Shown: positions 1 to 11,228 of the stretch, one piece after another
Position numbering within the stretch: position 1 is the stretch's first letter
Layout of the letters: each line of letters begins with the position of its first letter
DNA from: Pantoea nemavictus
Lineage (GTDB): Bacteria > Pseudomonadota > Gammaproteobacteria > Enterobacterales > Enterobacteriaceae
Reading direction: 5' to 3'
NCBI RefSeq assembly: GCF_037479095.1
Contig: NZ_JBBGZW010000001.1
Location: forward strand, 2,976,001 to 3,040,000
DNA: 64,000 nt
Program-made: the position numbers and the translations under genes
Notes under the pieces: model-generated
What the model was told of the DNA's origin: nothing
The model's database searches: none
Seen by the model: the letters and a program-made list of their open reading frames with translations, nothing else

Positions 1-1
1 C

Positions 2-61
2 GCGGTAATGCAGGCGCAGCGTGACAGCTGGCTGCTTTCGCTGCCTTATCAGCAGCAATAA
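2..61 (+). CDS. C-terminal fragment of an upstream gene, product not identified
   Basis: An open frame enters from the left edge and ends at TAA 59-61, giving about 19 residues (ending SLPYQQQ). In E. coli the gene convergent with yaeH is cdaR, the sugar-diacid regulator, so cdaR is a candidate by synteny, but the tail alone does not let me recognise it. It converges with yaeH across a hairpin that could terminate both transcripts. Confidence 0.35.
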   Translation, partial: AVMQAQRDSWLLSLPYQQQ

Positions 62-83
62 AAAAGGCCAGCATTAGCTGGCC
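60..83 (-). terminator. Rho-independent terminator of yaeH
   Basis: Seven-bp GC-rich stem (GGCCAGC at 66-72 with GCTGGCC at 77-83), 4-nt loop, followed on the minus strand by six T. It may also slow readthrough from the plus-strand gene that ends at 61. Confidence 0.85.
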
Positions 84-102
84 TCTTATCTAAAGCGCGA
101 AA

Positions 103-495
103 TTAACGGTTGTTGCGGGTCAGCTGATCGAGGTCAGATTCGATTTCAGCGATCTTGTTGGAGACCACGCTTTCCAGATGGCGCAGATCCGCCAGGATTT
201 TACGCTTCAGATCTACTTCAACCTGGTCGCGCTGGCAAATCTGGTCCAGCTCATCGATCACGTAACGCAGGTTCGGGCTGATTTCCTGAACTTCTTTGTA
301 ACCCTGGCTGGTGTGATCGGCGACAACCGTTTTACGCTGACGCGGGTATTTGAACTTCACGCTTTTCGCAAAGAATTCACCTTTGTCTTTGCGGAAGTAG
401 ATTTTAAGAATGTCGTTGTTAGCTTCCTGACGCAGGCTGTAACGGTCGATGTCGTCAGGGTTGCTGATACCTAAGCTTTTCAGGTTGTCGTACAT
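103..495 (-). CDS. yaeH: YaeH, UPF0325/DUF3461 family protein
   Basis: 130-residue protein nearly identical in recalled sequence to E. coli YaeH ([10 protein letters not shown], then [19 protein letters not shown] and a lysine/glutamate-rich helical C-terminus). Its function is unknown. The longer open frame continues upstream to 573, but the family begins at MYDNLK, so ATG 495 is chosen. It stands alone on the minus strand with its own terminator. The 293-bp gap to dapD (496-788) shows only the dapD terminator and no further gene. Confidence 0.92.
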   Translation of the reverse strand: MYDNLKSLGISNPDDIDRYSLRQEANNDILKIYFRKDKGEFFAKSVKFKYPRQRKTVVADHTSQGYKEVQEISPNLRYVIDELDQICQRDQVEVDLKRKILADLRHLESVVSNKIAEIESDLDQLTRNNR

Positions 496-732
496 AGCGT
501 TTATATTCCATCTAAGAGTGGGTGAGCGCGCAGGACTATCATCATCATTCGGGATGCAGCAGGAACGCGGCAACCGGAACGCTTACGGCATACTTAATCA
601 ACTGTAGACACAAAAACCGGGATGAACAGTGCGCGACCGGAGTTAACTTGGCGCGGATTATGAACTGTTTGAAAAATAAACGCACGTGTTAATTCGCGGC
701 GCGAAACAGGTAATTCAAGCGGGAGTGTAAAC

Positions 733-762
733 AAATAATTACGGGCCTGAATATAGGCCCGT
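733..762 (-). terminator. Rho-independent terminator of dapD
   Basis: Eight-bp perfect stem (ACGGGCCT 741-748 with AGGCCCGT 755-762) followed on the minus strand by a T-rich tail (AATTATTTG), 26 bp after the dapD stop. Confidence 0.8.
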
Positions 763-788
763 TGGGAAAGTTTTGCGGCAGAAGAAAC

Positions 789-1613
789 TTAGTCGATGCT
801 GCGCAGCAGTTCGTTAATGCCTGTTTTGCTAAGGGTTTTAGCATCAACTTTTTTCACGATGACTGCGCAGTACAGGCTGTAGCTACCATCTTTTGACGGC
901 AGGTTACCTGAAACCACCACTGAACCCGCGGGTACGCGGCCGTAATGTACTTCGCCGGTTTCGCGGTCAAAGATTTTGGTGCTCTGGCCGATGTACACGC
1001 CCATCGAAATCACTGAGCCTTCTTCTACGATCACGCCTTCAACGATTTCTGAACGTGCACCGATGAAGCAGTTATCTTCGATGATAGTTGGGTTGGCCTG
1101 CAGCGGTTCCAGCACGCCACCGATGCCCACGCCGCCAGACAGGTGCACGTTTTTACCGATCTGCGCACATGAACCGACCGTGGCCCAGGTATCAACCATG
1201 GTACCTTCATCAACGTACGCACCGATATTGACGTAAGACGGCATCAGCACGGTGTTGCGTGCGATGAATGCGCCCTGACGCACGGCAGCCGGTGGCACCA
1301 CACGGAAACCGGCGTTCTTGAAGCGCGCTTCATCCCAGCCAGCAAATTTCATTGGCACTTTGTCGTAGAAACGGGTTTCAGAGCCTTCCATCACCTGGTT
1401 GTCGTTAATGCGGAACGACAACAGCACAGCTTTCTTCAGCCACTGATGCGTTACCCATTCTCCGTTGATCTTTTCAGAAACGCGCAGTTCACCGCTATCC
1501 AGCAGGCCGATAACCTGGTTGATAGCATCACGGGTTGCACCGTCTACGCTAGATGGCGTGATGTCGGCGCGGCGCTCAAAGGCAGATTCGATAACGCTCT
1601 GTAACTGTTGCAT
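789..1613 (-). CDS. dapD: Tetrahydrodipicolinate N-succinyltransferase
   Basis: 274 residues, the usual family length. DapD transfers succinyl from succinyl-CoA to tetrahydrodipicolinate in the diaminopimelate/lysine pathway, which also supplies peptidoglycan. The N-terminal helical part (to about residue 100) is followed by a left-handed beta-helix of hexapeptide repeats, visible around [18 protein letters not shown] and [11 protein letters not shown]. It lies downstream of glnD on the same strand, with an ERIC element and a short palindrome between them. Confidence 0.97.
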   Translation of the reverse strand: MQQLQSVIESAFERRADITPSSVDGATRDAINQVIGLLDSGELRVSEKINGEWVTHQWLKKAVLLSFRINDNQVMEGSETRFYDKVPMKFAGWDEARFKNAGFRVVPPAAVRQGAFIARNTVLMPSYVNIGAYVDEGTMVDTWATVGSCAQIGKNVHLSGGVGIGGVLEPLQANPTIIEDNCFIGARSEIVEGVIVEEGSVISMGVYIGQSTKIFDRETGEVHYGRVPAGSVVVSGNLPSKDGSYSLYCAVIVKKVDAKTLSKTGINELLRSID

Positions 1614-1640
1614 ATTTATTTCCTGATTCTGTCATAGCGG

Positions 1641-1660
1641 ATGTCCGTAAATACGGACAT
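1641..1660. repeat. Perfect 9-bp inverted repeat in the dapD leader
   Basis: ATGTCCGTA (1641-1649), 2-nt spacer, TACGGACAT (1652-1660), ending 27 bp upstream of the dapD start. No T-run follows in the transcribed direction, so it is not a classic terminator. It could be an operator or an mRNA-stabilising hairpin. Confidence 0.6.
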
Positions 1661-1670
1661 GATTAAAATA

Positions 1671-1797
1671 TCTCCCCTAAATCATTCAAGCTGCAGGTAG
1701 GCGGCGACGCAGCGAGAGCCTGGGAGCATACATCAGTATGTGACCAGGTCGAGCGAGGAAAGCCAACGCCCCTGCGGTTCGAATGATGACGGGGAGA
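1671..1797. repeat. ERIC (IRU) intergenic repeat, full length
   Basis: 127 bp, the canonical ERIC length, with terminal inverted repeats TCTCCCC (1671-1677) and GGGGAGA (1791-1797). The central GGAGCATACATCAGTATGTG and the following GAGCGAGG...AGCCAACGC segment match the recalled ERIC core. Its right end touches the glnD stop codon (1798-1800), so it would be transcribed in a glnD-dapD mRNA and could fold into a long stem-loop. Confidence 0.88.
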
Positions 1798-4458
1798 TTA
1801 GAGTTTATCGTTTGGATTAAGGGCCTCTGTCAACCTCTGTTGCAACACATCGCGCATTTCGACCCCCAGCGCACGTCGCTCGCTATCGGCGAGGATGAAA
1901 AGATCCTCAACCCGCTCACCAATTGTACTGATGCGCGCACCGTGCAGCGACACGCCGAGATCGGCAAACACTTCACCCACGCGCGCCAGCAAGCCGGGCT
2001 GATCGAGCGCGACTAACTCCAGATAGCTGCGGCGATCGGTGTGCGTTGGCAGGAAATTGACCTCGGTATCAACGCTGAAATGCTTGAGACGCGCTGACTG
2101 CCGGCGCGTGCGCGGCGGCACCCATTCGGTTTGCGTGATGGCCTGTTCCAGCGCCTGGATGATCAGCGGATGGCGATCGGCGGCCAGCGGGCTGCCGTCG
2201 GGCTCCAGCACAATAAAGGTATCCATCGCCATGCCGTCGCGGCTGGTAAATATTTGCGCATCATGCACGCTGAGGTTGCGACGATCCAATTCGCCAGCCA
2301 CCGCCGCAAACAGGTGCGGGCGATCCGGGCTCCAGATAAAGATCTCGGTGCCGCCGCGCGTAGCCTGTGGGCTAACCAACACCAGCGGCTTGTTGAGATC
2401 GTGATGAATTAAATGACGCGCGTGCCAGGCGAGCTGATTCGGCGTGTGGCGCAGGAAATAGTCGGCACGGCAGCGGCTCCAGATATGGTGCAGGCGCTCT
2501 TCGTCGAGGTTCTCCATGCGCAGCAGCGCCAACGCTTGTAGCCGATGATGGCGCACGCGCTCGCGCAGATCCGGGCTGTTTTCCATGCCGCGACGCAGCT
2601 GTTTTTCGGTGGCAAAGAACAGCTCGCGCAACAGACTTTGCTTCCAGCTGTTCCACAAGCTTTCGTTAGTGGCGCAGATATCAGACACCGTCAGGCACGC
2701 CAGATAACGCAGACGGTTTTCATTCTGCATCACTTCAGCGAACTGCTGAATCACGGTGGGATCCTGAATGTCACGGCGTTGAGCGGTGACAGACATCAAC
2801 AGATGATGGCGCACCAGCCAGGCAACCAGCTGCGTTTCACGTGAGTTCAGGCCGTGTAATTCGGCGAAATCCAGCGCATCCTGCGCGCCGAGAATAGAGT
2901 GATCGCCATTGCGACCTTTGGCAATATCATGCAGCAGCGCGGCCATCAGCAACAGTTCTGGCTGCGGCAGGCGCGGCCAGAGCTCTACGCACAGCGGATG
3001 CATCGGGCGCGTGGCTTCATCGGCAAAACTCTCCAGCTTCTGCAGCACGCGAATGGTGTGTTCATCCACGGTATAAGCGTGGAACAGATCGAACTGCATC
3101 TGGCCGACGATATTGCCCCACAGCGGCGTATAGGCCCACAGCACGCTGTGCCGATGCATCGGCACCAGCGCGCGCTTGACTGCGCCCGGATGACGCAGAA
3201 TGGCCATAAAGGTTTCACGCGCTTCAGGAATATGGCACAGCGGCTGTTTCAGGTGGCGACGTGCATAGCGCAGCTGACGCAGCGTGGTGGAGTAAATGCC
3301 TTTGATATTTTCATTGCGTACCATCACATAGAACATGCGCAGGATGGCTTGCGGCTCACGCTCAAACAGCGTGGGATCGCGCAGATCAATTAAATTACCG
3401 CGGATTTGGAAGTCATCATCAATGGCGCGCGGTTTTTCCGTCGTCGACAGCGCCAGAATGGCTTCATCAAACAGTTGCAGCAGCATTTGATTGAGTTCGC
3501 CGATGCGACGCGTGACGCGATAAAAGTCTTTCATCATGCGCTCAACCGGCTCGTTGACCTCGCCCAGATAGTTAAGGCGCTGGGCAACGGTCAGTTGGCG
3601 ATCGAACAGCAGGCGGTTGTCATAGCGCGGCAGCGTTAAGTGCAGGGCAAAACGAATGCGCCACAGGAATTCCTGACACTCATTGATTTCATTACGTTCC
3701 GCTTCGGTAATAAAGCCGAAACCGACCATCTCATCCATGGTTGTGGCGCCAAAATGCCGGCGCGCGACCCACTGCAGCGTATGAATGTCGCGCAGGCCGC
3801 CGGGGCTGCTTTTGATATCGGGTTCAAGATTGTAGCTGGTGCCGTGATAGCGCTGATGCCGTTCCTGCTGCTCTTCGATTTTCGCGGCGAAGAAGCGTGA
3901 CGACGGCCAGAAACCATCGCTGAAGATGTTCTTTTGCAGTTCGAGAAACAGCGCCACGTCACCCGTTAGCATGCGTGATTCGATCAGGTTGGTCGCGACA
4001 GTCAGATCGGATAAGCCTTCCAGCAAACACTCTTCCAGCGTACGCACGCTGTGACCGACTTCCAGCTTCAGATCCCACATCAGTGTTAACAGTTCGCTGG
4101 TGCGCTGCGCGGCGGCTTCGTCCAGCGGTTGGCGACTAAGGATCAGCACATCGATATCCGAGAGCGGATGCAGTTCGCCGCGACCGTAGCCGCCTACGGC
4201 AACCAGCGCGATCTCTTTCAGCTGGTCAAAACCAAAAAAGCGCCACAAGCGACGTAATAGGCGGTCGATAAACAATGTGCGCGCATCAATCAATGATTCG
4301 ATATCGGTGCCCGCATCAAACGCGATGCCGAGATGCTGGTGAAACTGCTCAAGATACTGTTTGAGCTTGTCGCGCGTCAGGGCTTCATCGGGCCAGCTGG
4401 CGGGGGAATCGGTCAGGCCTTTGTGTACTGCTTCGGTCACGCTACCACTCATCAACAT
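1798..4458 (-). CDS. glnD: Bifunctional PII uridylyltransferase/uridylyl-removing enzyme
   Basis: 886 residues (E. coli 890). GlnD is the glutamine sensor that adds UMP to PII proteins GlnB/GlnK under nitrogen limitation and removes it when glutamine is high. The nucleotidyltransferase motif GGYGRGE (residues 89-95) with DID (101-103) starts the N-terminal domain. A central HD hydrolase domain carries HDIAKG, and two ACT domains occupy the C-terminus ([17 protein letters not shown] and [17 protein letters not shown]). ATG codons at 4458 and 4452 are both possible starts. It sits between map and dapD as in E. coli. Through NtrB/NtrC this enzyme should also set the activity of the sigma-54 promoter in the hpx island. 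Confidence 0.97.
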   Translation of the reverse strand: MLMSGSVTEAVHKGLTDSPASWPDEALTRDKLKQYLEQFHQHLGIAFDAGTDIESLIDARTLFIDRLLRRLWRFFGFDQLKEIALVAVGGYGRGELHPLSDIDVLILSRQPLDEAAAQRTSELLTLMWDLKLEVGHSVRTLEECLLEGLSDLTVATNLIESRMLTGDVALFLELQKNIFSDGFWPSSRFFAAKIEEQQERHQRYHGTSYNLEPDIKSSPGGLRDIHTLQWVARRHFGATTMDEMVGFGFITEAERNEINECQEFLWRIRFALHLTLPRYDNRLLFDRQLTVAQRLNYLGEVNEPVERMMKDFYRVTRRIGELNQMLLQLFDEAILALSTTEKPRAIDDDFQIRGNLIDLRDPTLFEREPQAILRMFYVMVRNENIKGIYSTTLRQLRYARRHLKQPLCHIPEARETFMAILRHPGAVKRALVPMHRHSVLWAYTPLWGNIVGQMQFDLFHAYTVDEHTIRVLQKLESFADEATRPMHPLCVELWPRLPQPELLLMAALLHDIAKGRNGDHSILGAQDALDFAELHGLNSRETQLVAWLVRHHLLMSVTAQRRDIQDPTVIQQFAEVMQNENRLRYLACLTVSDICATNESLWNSWKQSLLRELFFATEKQLRRGMENSPDLRERVRHHRLQALALLRMENLDEERLHHIWSRCRADYFLRHTPNQLAWHARHLIHHDLNKPLVLVSPQATRGGTEIFIWSPDRPHLFAAVAGELDRRNLSVHDAQIFTSRDGMAMDTFIVLEPDGSPLAADRHPLIIQALEQAITQTEWVPPRTRRQSARLKHFSVDTEVNFLPTHTDRRSYLELVALDQPGLLARVGEVFADLGVSLHGARISTIGERVEDLFILADSERRALGVEMRDVLQQRLTEALNPNDKL

Positions 4459-4477
4459 GCCTCATCATTACGCACAT

Positions 4478-4502
4478 AAAAAAGGCCAGCTATAAGCCGG
4501 CC
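4478..4502 (-). terminator. Rho-independent terminator of map
   Basis: Seven-bp stem 4484-4490/4496-4502 with one G-U pair in RNA, followed on the minus strand by six T. It lies between the map stop and the glnD start and separates the two transcripts. Confidence 0.8.
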
Positions 4503-4522
4503 TGGTACTGTCAGGGAGATAA

Positions 4523-5317
4523 TTACACGACGTTTTCGAGCACCGCTGGAATGGTGTCGTCTTCACGCAGCGTCAGAATCTCACAGCCGTTTTCTGTCAC
4601 CACAATAGTATGCTCATACTGCGCGGACAAGCTGCGATCTTTGGTTTTCACGGTCCAGCCATCCTTCATGGTGCGGATGCGGTAATCACCGGCATTGACC
4701 ATCGGCTCAACGGTGAATGTCATACCTGCTTGCAGCACCACGCCGCTGTCGTCAGCGTCGTAATGCAGCACCTGCGGCTCTTCATGGAAGCCTTTGCCGA
4801 TACCGTGACCGCAATATTCGCGCACCACCGAGAAATCCTGCGCTTCCACATACTGCTGAATCGCCCGACCTAGCTCACGCAGACGAATGCCCGGTTTCAC
4901 CAGGCGCAGCGCGATATATAGGCTTTCCTGAGTGACGCGACACAGGCGTTCGCCCTGAATGGTAGGTTTCCCGACGATGAACATTTTAGAGGTATCACCG
5001 TGGTACTCATCTTTGATCACCGTGACATCCACGTTAACCACGTCGCCCTCTTTCAACACACGATCGTCGCTTGGGATACCGTGACAAACCACTTCATTCA
5101 CCGAAATACATACTGATTTCGGGAAGCCGTGATAACCGAGGCAGGCAGAAATTGCCTGTTGCTTCTGCGTAATGTGTTCGTGGCAGAGGCGGTCCAGTTC
5201 ACCGGTGGTGACACCAGGCACCACGTGCGGTGCGATCATTTCCAGCACTTCAGCGGCAAGACGGCCGGCGACGCGCATTTTTTCGATTTCTTCAGGGGTT
5301 TTAATTGAAATAGCCAT
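4523..5317 (-). CDS. map: Methionine aminopeptidase type I
   Basis: 264 residues, the E. coli length. This cytosolic metalloprotease removes the initiator methionine from nascent proteins. The pita-bread fold is recognisable from DVTVIKDEYHGDTSKMF (metal-binding aspartates), EYCGHGIGKGFHEEP (metal-binding histidine) and TVEPMVN (glutamate). The frame extends five codons further upstream, but the family starts MAISIKTPE, so ATG 5317 is used. It is divergent from rpsB. Confidence 0.96.
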   Translation of the reverse strand: MAISIKTPEEIEKMRVAGRLAAEVLEMIAPHVVPGVTTGELDRLCHEHITQKQQAISACLGYHGFPKSVCISVNEVVCHGIPSDDRVLKEGDVVNVDVTVIKDEYHGDTSKMFIVGKPTIQGERLCRVTQESLYIALRLVKPGIRLRELGRAIQQYVEAQDFSVVREYCGHGIGKGFHEEPQVLHYDADDSGVVLQAGMTFTVEPMVNAGDYRIRTMKDGWTVKTKDRSLSAQYEHTIVVTENGCEILTLREDDTIPAVLENVV

Positions 5318-5436
5318 TAAATTAATCCGCAATCGTCGAAATTTTCGACAATAATGAGTTCTGTGGCGATCATGTTAGCAGCCAGCAAATGGGCTGCCAA
5401 ATGGCGATTGTCTGCGCCTGCTGCCGCTAACTACTA
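5318..5436. other. Divergent map/rpsB upstream region
   Basis: Non-coding DNA before the rpsB promoter. It holds a short perfect palindrome, GTCGAAA-T-TTTCGAC (5335-5349), 18 bp upstream of the map start, and an imperfect GCAGCC/GGCTGC hairpin near 5390. I see no gene and no map promoter that I can defend. Confidence 0.4.
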
Positions 5437-5466
5437 TTGGCGTATTCCTGCGCATTGTGGTATAAA
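5437..5466 (+). promoter_or_regulatory. rpsB-tsf promoter
   Basis: TTGGCG (5437-5442), 18-bp spacer, TATAAA (5461-5466) preceded by TGG, i.e. an extended -10. Transcription would start near 5473, about 160 nt upstream of rpsB. Confidence 0.7.
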
Positions 5467-5472
5467 GCGCGC

Positions 5473-6355
<883 letters not shown>

Positions 6356-6406
6356 TAAGGTTCGCTCTTTCTAAGAGCCCTTAGACATCAGATGTTATCT
6401 GTTAAG

Positions 6407-6431
6407 GGGGCCGTTCAGGCCCCTTTATTTT
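6407..6431 (+). terminator. rpsB-tsf intergenic attenuator
   Basis: GGGGCC (6407-6412), 5-nt loop, GGCCCC (6418-6423), then TTTATTTTAT. It is a full intrinsic terminator, yet tsf follows only 107 bp later with no obvious promoter. It probably acts as a partial terminator setting the S2/EF-Ts ratio, as described for E. coli. Confidence 0.8.
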
Positions 6432-6537
6432 ATCTAAGTCTGTCACGCTCACTTCAGAGCGAGCGGGGCAGAGTAAATTTTCCGCAACAAGTTTCTGGCA
6501 GTGTGTGAACACACAGAGACGAATCGAGGATTCTGGA

Positions 6538-7389
6538 ATGGCTGATATTACCGCTGCATTGGTAAAAGAACTGCGTGAGCGTACTGGCGCAGGCATGATG
6601 GACTGCAAAAAAGCGCTGACCGAAGCGAACGGCGACATCGAGCTGGCGATTGAGAACATGCGCAAATCTGGCGCAATCAAAGCCGCTAAAAAAGCAGGCA
6701 ACGTAGCTGCTGATGGCGTGATCAAAACCAAAATCGCTGATGGCTTCGCGGTGATCCTGGAAGTAAACTGCCAGACCGACTTCGTTGCTAAAGATGGCGG
6801 TTTCCAGGCGTTTGCTGACAAGGTTCTGGATGCAGCTGTTGCTGGCAAAGTTACCGATGTGGAAGTTCTGAAAGCGCAGTTCGAAGAAGAACGCGTAGCG
6901 CTGGTTGCGAAAATCGGTGAGAACATCAACATCCGTCGTGTTGCTATCCTGGAAGGCACTGAGCTGAACAGCTATCAGCACGGCGCACGTATCGGTGTCG
7001 TTGTATCTACTACCGGTGCTAACGAAGAGCTGAGCAAGCAAATTGCTATGCACATTGCTGCGAGCAAGCCAGAATTCGTTAAGCCAGAAGACGTGTCTGC
7101 AGATGTGGTTGAGAAAGAGTACCAGGTTCAGCTGGACATCGCCATGCAGTCTGGCAAGCCAAAAGAAATCGCAGAGAAAATGGTTGAAGGCCGCATGAAG
7201 AAATTCACCGGTGAAGTTTCTCTGACCGGTCAGGCTTTCGTTATCGACCCAAGCAAAACCGTTGGCCAGGCGTTGAAAGAGAAAAACGCTGACGTCATCA
7301 ACTTCATCCGCTTCGAAGTGGGCGAAGGCATTGAGAAAGTTGAATCTGACTTCGCAGCAGAAGTTGCTGCAATGTCTAAACAGTCTTAA
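6538..7389 (+). CDS. tsf: Elongation factor Ts
   Basis: 283 residues, the usual length. EF-Ts exchanges GDP for GTP on EF-Tu. The N-terminal UBA-like domain ([27 protein letters not shown]) and the conserved core (CQTDFVAKD) are present. An upstream in-frame ATG at 6505 is passed over because the family starts MADIT and GAGGATT precedes ATG 6538. The gene is followed by a strong terminator. Confidence 0.98.
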   Translation: MADITAALVKELRERTGAGMMDCKKALTEANGDIELAIENMRKSGAIKAAKKAGNVAADGVIKTKIADGFAVILEVNCQTDFVAKDGGFQAFADKVLDAAVAGKVTDVEVLKAQFEEERVALVAKIGENINIRRVAILEGTELNSYQHGARIGVVVSTTGANEELSKQIAMHIAASKPEFVKPEDVSADVVEKEYQVQLDIAMQSGKPKEIAEKMVEGRMKKFTGEVSLTGQAFVIDPSKTVGQALKEKNADVINFIRFEVGEGIEKVESDFAAEVAAMSKQS

Positions 7390-7399
7390 TGGTCCGAAA

Positions 7400-7425
7400 G
7401 AACCGCCAAAAGGCGGTTCTTTTTT
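7400..7425 (+). terminator. Terminator of the rpsB-tsf operon
   Basis: GAACCGCC (7400-7407), AAAA loop, GGCGGTTC (7412-7419), then six T. Confidence 0.92.
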
Positions 7426-7544
7426 GTCTGCAATTTAGTGCAGCACTTTTCAGTCTCATCCCAATAGCTTTTCTTGCTTGCTAAGCGGATGATCGATCAG
7501 ATTTTACTTCTCCTTTTCATCATATCTTCCAGGAAGAATCGACC

Positions 7545-8270
7545 ATGGCGACCAACGCAAAACCTGTATATCAACGTATCCTGCTAAAACTGAGTGGCGA
7601 AGCACTGCAAGGTGCCGAAGGTTTTGGCATCGACGCGAGCGTGCTTGACCGCATGGCGCAAGAGGTGAAAGAGCTGGTTGAACTGGGCATCCAGGTGGGT
7701 GTGGTTATTGGTGGCGGTAACCTGTTCCGCGGCGCAGGTCTGGCCCAGGCCGGGATGAACCGTGTGGTCGGCGACCATATGGGCATGCTGGCGACGGTGA
7801 TGAATGGCCTGGCAATGCGTGATGCGCTGCACCGTGCGTATGTCAATGCGCGTTTGATGTCAGCGATTCCGCTGAATGGCGTGTGTGACAACTACAGCTG
7901 GGCAGAAGCGATCAGTCTGCTGCGTAATAACCGCGTCGTCATCTTCGCGGCCGGTACTGGCAACCCGTTCTTTACCACCGACTCTGCAGCCTGTCTGCGC
8001 GGCATCGAAATTGAAGCCGACGTGGTACTGAAAGCCACCAAAGTAGACGGCGTCTACTCTGAAGATCCGGTGAAAAACCCGGATGCAACGCTGTATGATC
8101 AGCTGAGCTATGCAGAAGTGCTGGATAAAGAGCTTAAAGTGATGGATCTCGCGGCCTTCACGCTGGCACGCGACCATAAACTGCCTATCCGCGTCTTCAA
8201 TATGAACAAGCCTGGCGCACTGCGTCGCGTAGTGATGGGTGAAAAAGAAGGCACCCTGATTACGCATTAA
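7545..8270 (+). CDS. pyrH: UMP kinase
   Basis: 241 residues as in E. coli. This hexameric bacterial-type UMP kinase of the amino-acid-kinase fold makes UDP from UMP, is activated by GTP and inhibited by UTP. Conserved segments: [11 protein letters not shown] at the N-terminus, [12 protein letters not shown], and [15 protein letters not shown]. It has its own upstream region after the tsf terminator, although I cannot assign a clean promoter there. Confidence 0.98.
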   Translation: MATNAKPVYQRILLKLSGEALQGAEGFGIDASVLDRMAQEVKELVELGIQVGVVIGGGNLFRGAGLAQAGMNRVVGDHMGMLATVMNGLAMRDALHRAYVNARLMSAIPLNGVCDNYSWAEAISLLRNNRVVIFAAGTGNPFFTTDSAACLRGIEIEADVVLKATKVDGVYSEDPVKNPDATLYDQLSYAEVLDKELKVMDLAAFTLARDHKLPIRVFNMNKPGALRRVVMGEKEGTLITH

Positions 8271-8412
8271 TACCCGACGCAGGTTAAAATAAGGTATATT
8301 CTTTTGCCGCGATGCGCTGTCATCGCGCAGCAATTAGGATGATCGATGTTTATCGATACCGCTTCCGGTTAGCCCGGAAATGGCCAGGTCAACCGAATTC
8401 AAGGGTTTCAAC

Positions 8413-8970
8413 GTGATTAACGACATTAAAAAAGATGCAGACACGCGCATGGAAAAGTGTGTGGATGCATTCAAAAACAACATCAGCAAAGTGCGCACTG
8501 GTCGTGCTTCGCCTTCACTGCTCGACGGCATTATGGTTCCTTACTACGGTACACCTACGCCGCTGCGTCAGGTGGCTAACGTGACGGTAGAGGATTCACG
8601 TACGTTGAAAATCAACGTATTTGATCGCTCGCTGAGCGCTGCGGTTGAGAAAGCGATCATGACGTCCGATCTGGGTCTGAACCCAAGCTCGGCCGGTACC
8701 GATATTCGTGTGCCGTTGCCAGCGTTGACCGAAGAGCGTCGTAAAGACCTGATCAAGATCGTACGTGGCGAAGCTGAGCAGGGCCGTGTCTCTGTGCGTA
8801 ACGTCCGCCGTGATGCCAATGACAAGATCAAAGCGCTGCTGAAAGACAAAGAGATCAGCGAAGACGACGAACGTCGTTCGCAGGACGAAATCCAGAAAAT
8901 GACTGATGCGCACATCAGGAGTGTTGATGCGGCATTGGCCGACAAAGAAAAGGAACTGATGGACTTCTAA
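8413..8970 (+). CDS. frr: Ribosome recycling factor
   Basis: 185 residues, equal to E. coli RRF. With EF-G it splits post-termination ribosomes. Three-helix-bundle motifs are present: [23 protein letters not shown] and [10 protein letters not shown]. The open frame extends to an ATG at 8380, but the family begins MINDIKKDA, matching GTG 8413 with AAGGG 7 nt upstream. A GTG start is therefore called. Confidence 0.95.
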   Translation: MINDIKKDADTRMEKCVDAFKNNISKVRTGRASPSLLDGIMVPYYGTPTPLRQVANVTVEDSRTLKINVFDRSLSAAVEKAIMTSDLGLNPSSAGTDIRVPLPALTEERRKDLIKIVRGEAEQGRVSVRNVRRDANDKIKALLKDKEISEDDERRSQDEIQKMTDAHIRSVDAALADKEKELMDF

Positions 8971-8987
8971 TCCCATCATTTACTTTT

Positions 8988-9034
8988 AAAACGCCGTTCA
9001 GAGACGAGAGATAGTCGACTCTGGCGGCGTTTTA
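8988..9034 (+). terminator. frr terminator
   Basis: AAAACGCCG (8988-8996) pairs with CGGCGTTTT (9025-9033), with an inner CAGAG/CTCTG pairing. This long hairpin ends in T residues between frr and dxr. Confidence 0.75.
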
Positions 9035-9088
9035 CATTGTGCCCGGCGCCGTTGCGGGAACGATCCATGACTTCACAGGGATAGCATG

Positions 9089-10291
9089 ATGAAGCGATTA
9101 ACTCTGCTGGGATCTACCGGCTCGATTGGCACCAGTACGTTGGCGGTAATTGCCGCGAATCCTGAACTTTATCAAGTGACTGCGCTGGTTGCCGGCCAAA
9201 ACGTTGCGCTCATGGCTGAACAGTGCCAGCAATTCCAGCCACGCTATGCCGCGATGTCTGACGAGACATCCGCTCAGGCGCTGCGTGAGCGACTGAAAGC
9301 ACTCAACGTTAATACCGAAGTGCTCTCCGGCGTTCAGGCAGCCTGCGAACTGGCCGCGTTGGATGAGGTGGATCAGGTAATGGCAGCGATTGTCGGCGCC
9401 TCCGGCTTGCAGCCCACTTTGGCGGCGATTCGTGCGGGTAAAACGGTGCTGCTCGCTAACAAAGAATCGCTTGTCACATGCGGCCGTCTGTTTATGGAGG
9501 CTGTACGTCAACATCAGGCGCAATTGCTGCCGGTCGACAGCGAGCACAATGCCATTTTTCAGAGTTTACCCGCTTCCATACAGCATCAGTTGGGGTACGC
9601 TGATCTGCAGGGGAACGGCATCGAGTCGATTCTCCTTACGGGATCGGGTGGTCCTTTTCGTGACACGCCATTAGCGGATTTAGCCGCTATGTCGCCGGAT
9701 CAAGCATGTGCGCATCCGAACTGGTCAATGGGACGTAAAATCTCCGTTGATTCGGCCACCATGATGAATAAAGGTCTTGAATACATTGAAGCCCGCTGGC
9801 TGTTTAATGCGACCGACGCGCAGATGGAGGTGATCCTGCATCCGCAGTCCGTCATCCATTCGATGGTGCGTTATTGCGACGGCAGTGTACTGGCGCAACT
9901 GGGTTCACCGGATATGCGAACGCCAATAGCGCACAGCATGGCATGGCCAGCACGTATCTCTGCGGGCGTGACGCCGCTCGACTTCACTCGCATGAAGTCG
10001 CTGACGTTTGCCGAGCCGGACTACGAGCGCTATCCCTGCCTGAAGCTCGCAATTGATGCCTGCGCAGCAGGCCAGGCCGCCACTACGACGCTGAATGCAG
10101 CGAATGAAGTGGCGGTTGAGGCTTTTCTGCAGCACCAGATTCGCTTTACCGATATCGCCGCCATCAACAGCGAAGTGCTGGCCTCCCTGAAGTGTCAGGA
10201 GCCGGGCAGCATTGACGAAGTGATGGAGATCGACCGATTAGCGCGAGTTCGTGCCAGAGAATTGTTGCCACGCTTTCGTTTAGCAGGTTGA
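9089..10291 (+). CDS. dxr: 1-deoxy-D-xylulose 5-phosphate reductoisomerase
   Basis: 400 residues (E. coli 398). Converts DXP to MEP with NADPH, the committed step of the non-mevalonate isoprenoid pathway and the fosmidomycin target. N-terminal Rossmann motif [13 protein letters not shown]. Active-site segments: [21 protein letters not shown] and [21 protein letters not shown]. Two ATG codons are adjacent (9086, 9089). The second gives the family start MKxLT and a better distance to AGGG at 9077. It lies upstream of ispU, which uses the isoprenoid products. Confidence 0.96.
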   Translation: MKRLTLLGSTGSIGTSTLAVIAANPELYQVTALVAGQNVALMAEQCQQFQPRYAAMSDETSAQALRERLKALNVNTEVLSGVQAACELAALDEVDQVMAAIVGASGLQPTLAAIRAGKTVLLANKESLVTCGRLFMEAVRQHQAQLLPVDSEHNAIFQSLPASIQHQLGYADLQGNGIESILLTGSGGPFRDTPLADLAAMSPDQACAHPNWSMGRKISVDSATMMNKGLEYIEARWLFNATDAQMEVILHPQSVIHSMVRYCDGSVLAQLGSPDMRTPIAHSMAWPARISAGVTPLDFTRMKSLTFAEPDYERYPCLKLAIDACAAGQAATTTLNAANEVAVEAFLQHQIRFTDIAAINSEVLASLKCQEPGSIDEVMEIDRLARVRARELLPRFRLAG

Positions 10292-10304
10292 TAGTTCCCG
10301 CTAT

Positions 10305-10333
10305 TTGTTCGCTCTGGGTGAAAATGGTATAGT
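10305..10333 (+). promoter_or_regulatory. Putative sigma-70 promoter for ispU-cdsA
   Basis: TTGTTC (10305-10310), 17-bp spacer, TATAGT (10328-10333) with a TGG extension. It lies in the 166-bp gap between dxr and ispU. Confidence 0.6.
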
Positions 10334-10457
10334 CGCTCGCTCGCGTTTCACAGCCCGACATTGTTTCGATGTCATCTGGCGTGTTTGCCGGAGTTTGCTG
10401 CAGGCGCAATGTATTCAGAAACCACAGCATTTCTGATGAAAGGAATTATTACGCGTT

Positions 10458-11210
10458 ATGTCGTCCAACAATCACAATACAATCGATGACGAGTCGTACT
10501 GCACGCCACGTCACGTGGCCATCATTATGGATGGTAATGGTCGCTGGGCAAAAAATCAGGGCAAACTGCGTATTTCAGGCCACAAAGCCGGGGTAAAATC
10601 AGTACGCCGGGCTGTCAGCTTTGCGGTCAGCCACAAACTGGAAGCGCTCACGCTTTATGCGTTCAGCAGTGAAAACTGGAGCCGACCCATTCAGGAAGTG
10701 ACAGCATTAATGGAGTTGTTTGTCTGGGCGCTCGACAGCGAAGTTAAAAGCCTGCACAAGCACAATGTGCGTCTGCGCATTATTGGTGATATCAGCCGTT
10801 TCAATAACCGTATTCAGGAACGCATTCGCCGCGCCGAGGAACTGACTCAGCAAAATAATGGACTGACCCTCAACATTGCTGCCAACTATGGCGGCCGTTG
10901 GGATATTATCCAGGGTGCCAGAAAATTGGCCGAACAGGTTCAGGAAGGTTTACTGCGTCCTGACCAGATTACCGAAGAAAGCCTGGCTCCGTATCTGTGT
11001 ATGCAGGAGCTGGCGCCAGTGGATTTAGTGATAAGGACCGGGGGAGAGCATCGGATTAGCAACTTCCTGCTGTGGCAAATCGCCTATGCTGAGTTTTGGT
11101 TTACCGATGTTCTTTGGCCTGATTTTGATGAAAACGTTTTTGAAGGTGCACTGAATGCATTCTCTACGCGGGAGCGACGCTATGGCGGTACTGCACCAGG
11201 CGGCGCCTAA
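10458..11210 (+). CDS. ispU: Undecaprenyl diphosphate synthase (cis-prenyltransferase)
   Basis: 250 residues (E. coli 253). Makes the C55 lipid carrier for peptidoglycan, O-antigen and other envelope polymers by adding eight isopentenyl units to farnesyl-PP. Conserved motifs: HVAIIMDGNGRWAK (catalytic Asp), LTLYAFSSENWSRP, IRTGGEHRISNFLLWQ and AEFWFTDVLWPDF. Also called uppS. Followed 18 bp later by cdsA in the same transcript. Confidence 0.97.
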   Translation: MSSNNHNTIDDESYCTPRHVAIIMDGNGRWAKNQGKLRISGHKAGVKSVRRAVSFAVSHKLEALTLYAFSSENWSRPIQEVTALMELFVWALDSEVKSLHKHNVRLRIIGDISRFNNRIQERIRRAEELTQQNNGLTLNIAANYGGRWDIIQGARKLAEQVQEGLLRPDQITEESLAPYLCMQELAPVDLVIRTGGEHRISNFLLWQIAYAEFWFTDVLWPDFDENVFEGALNAFSTRERRYGGTAPGGA

Positions 11211-11228
11211 GCAATTTGGGGGTAACCT

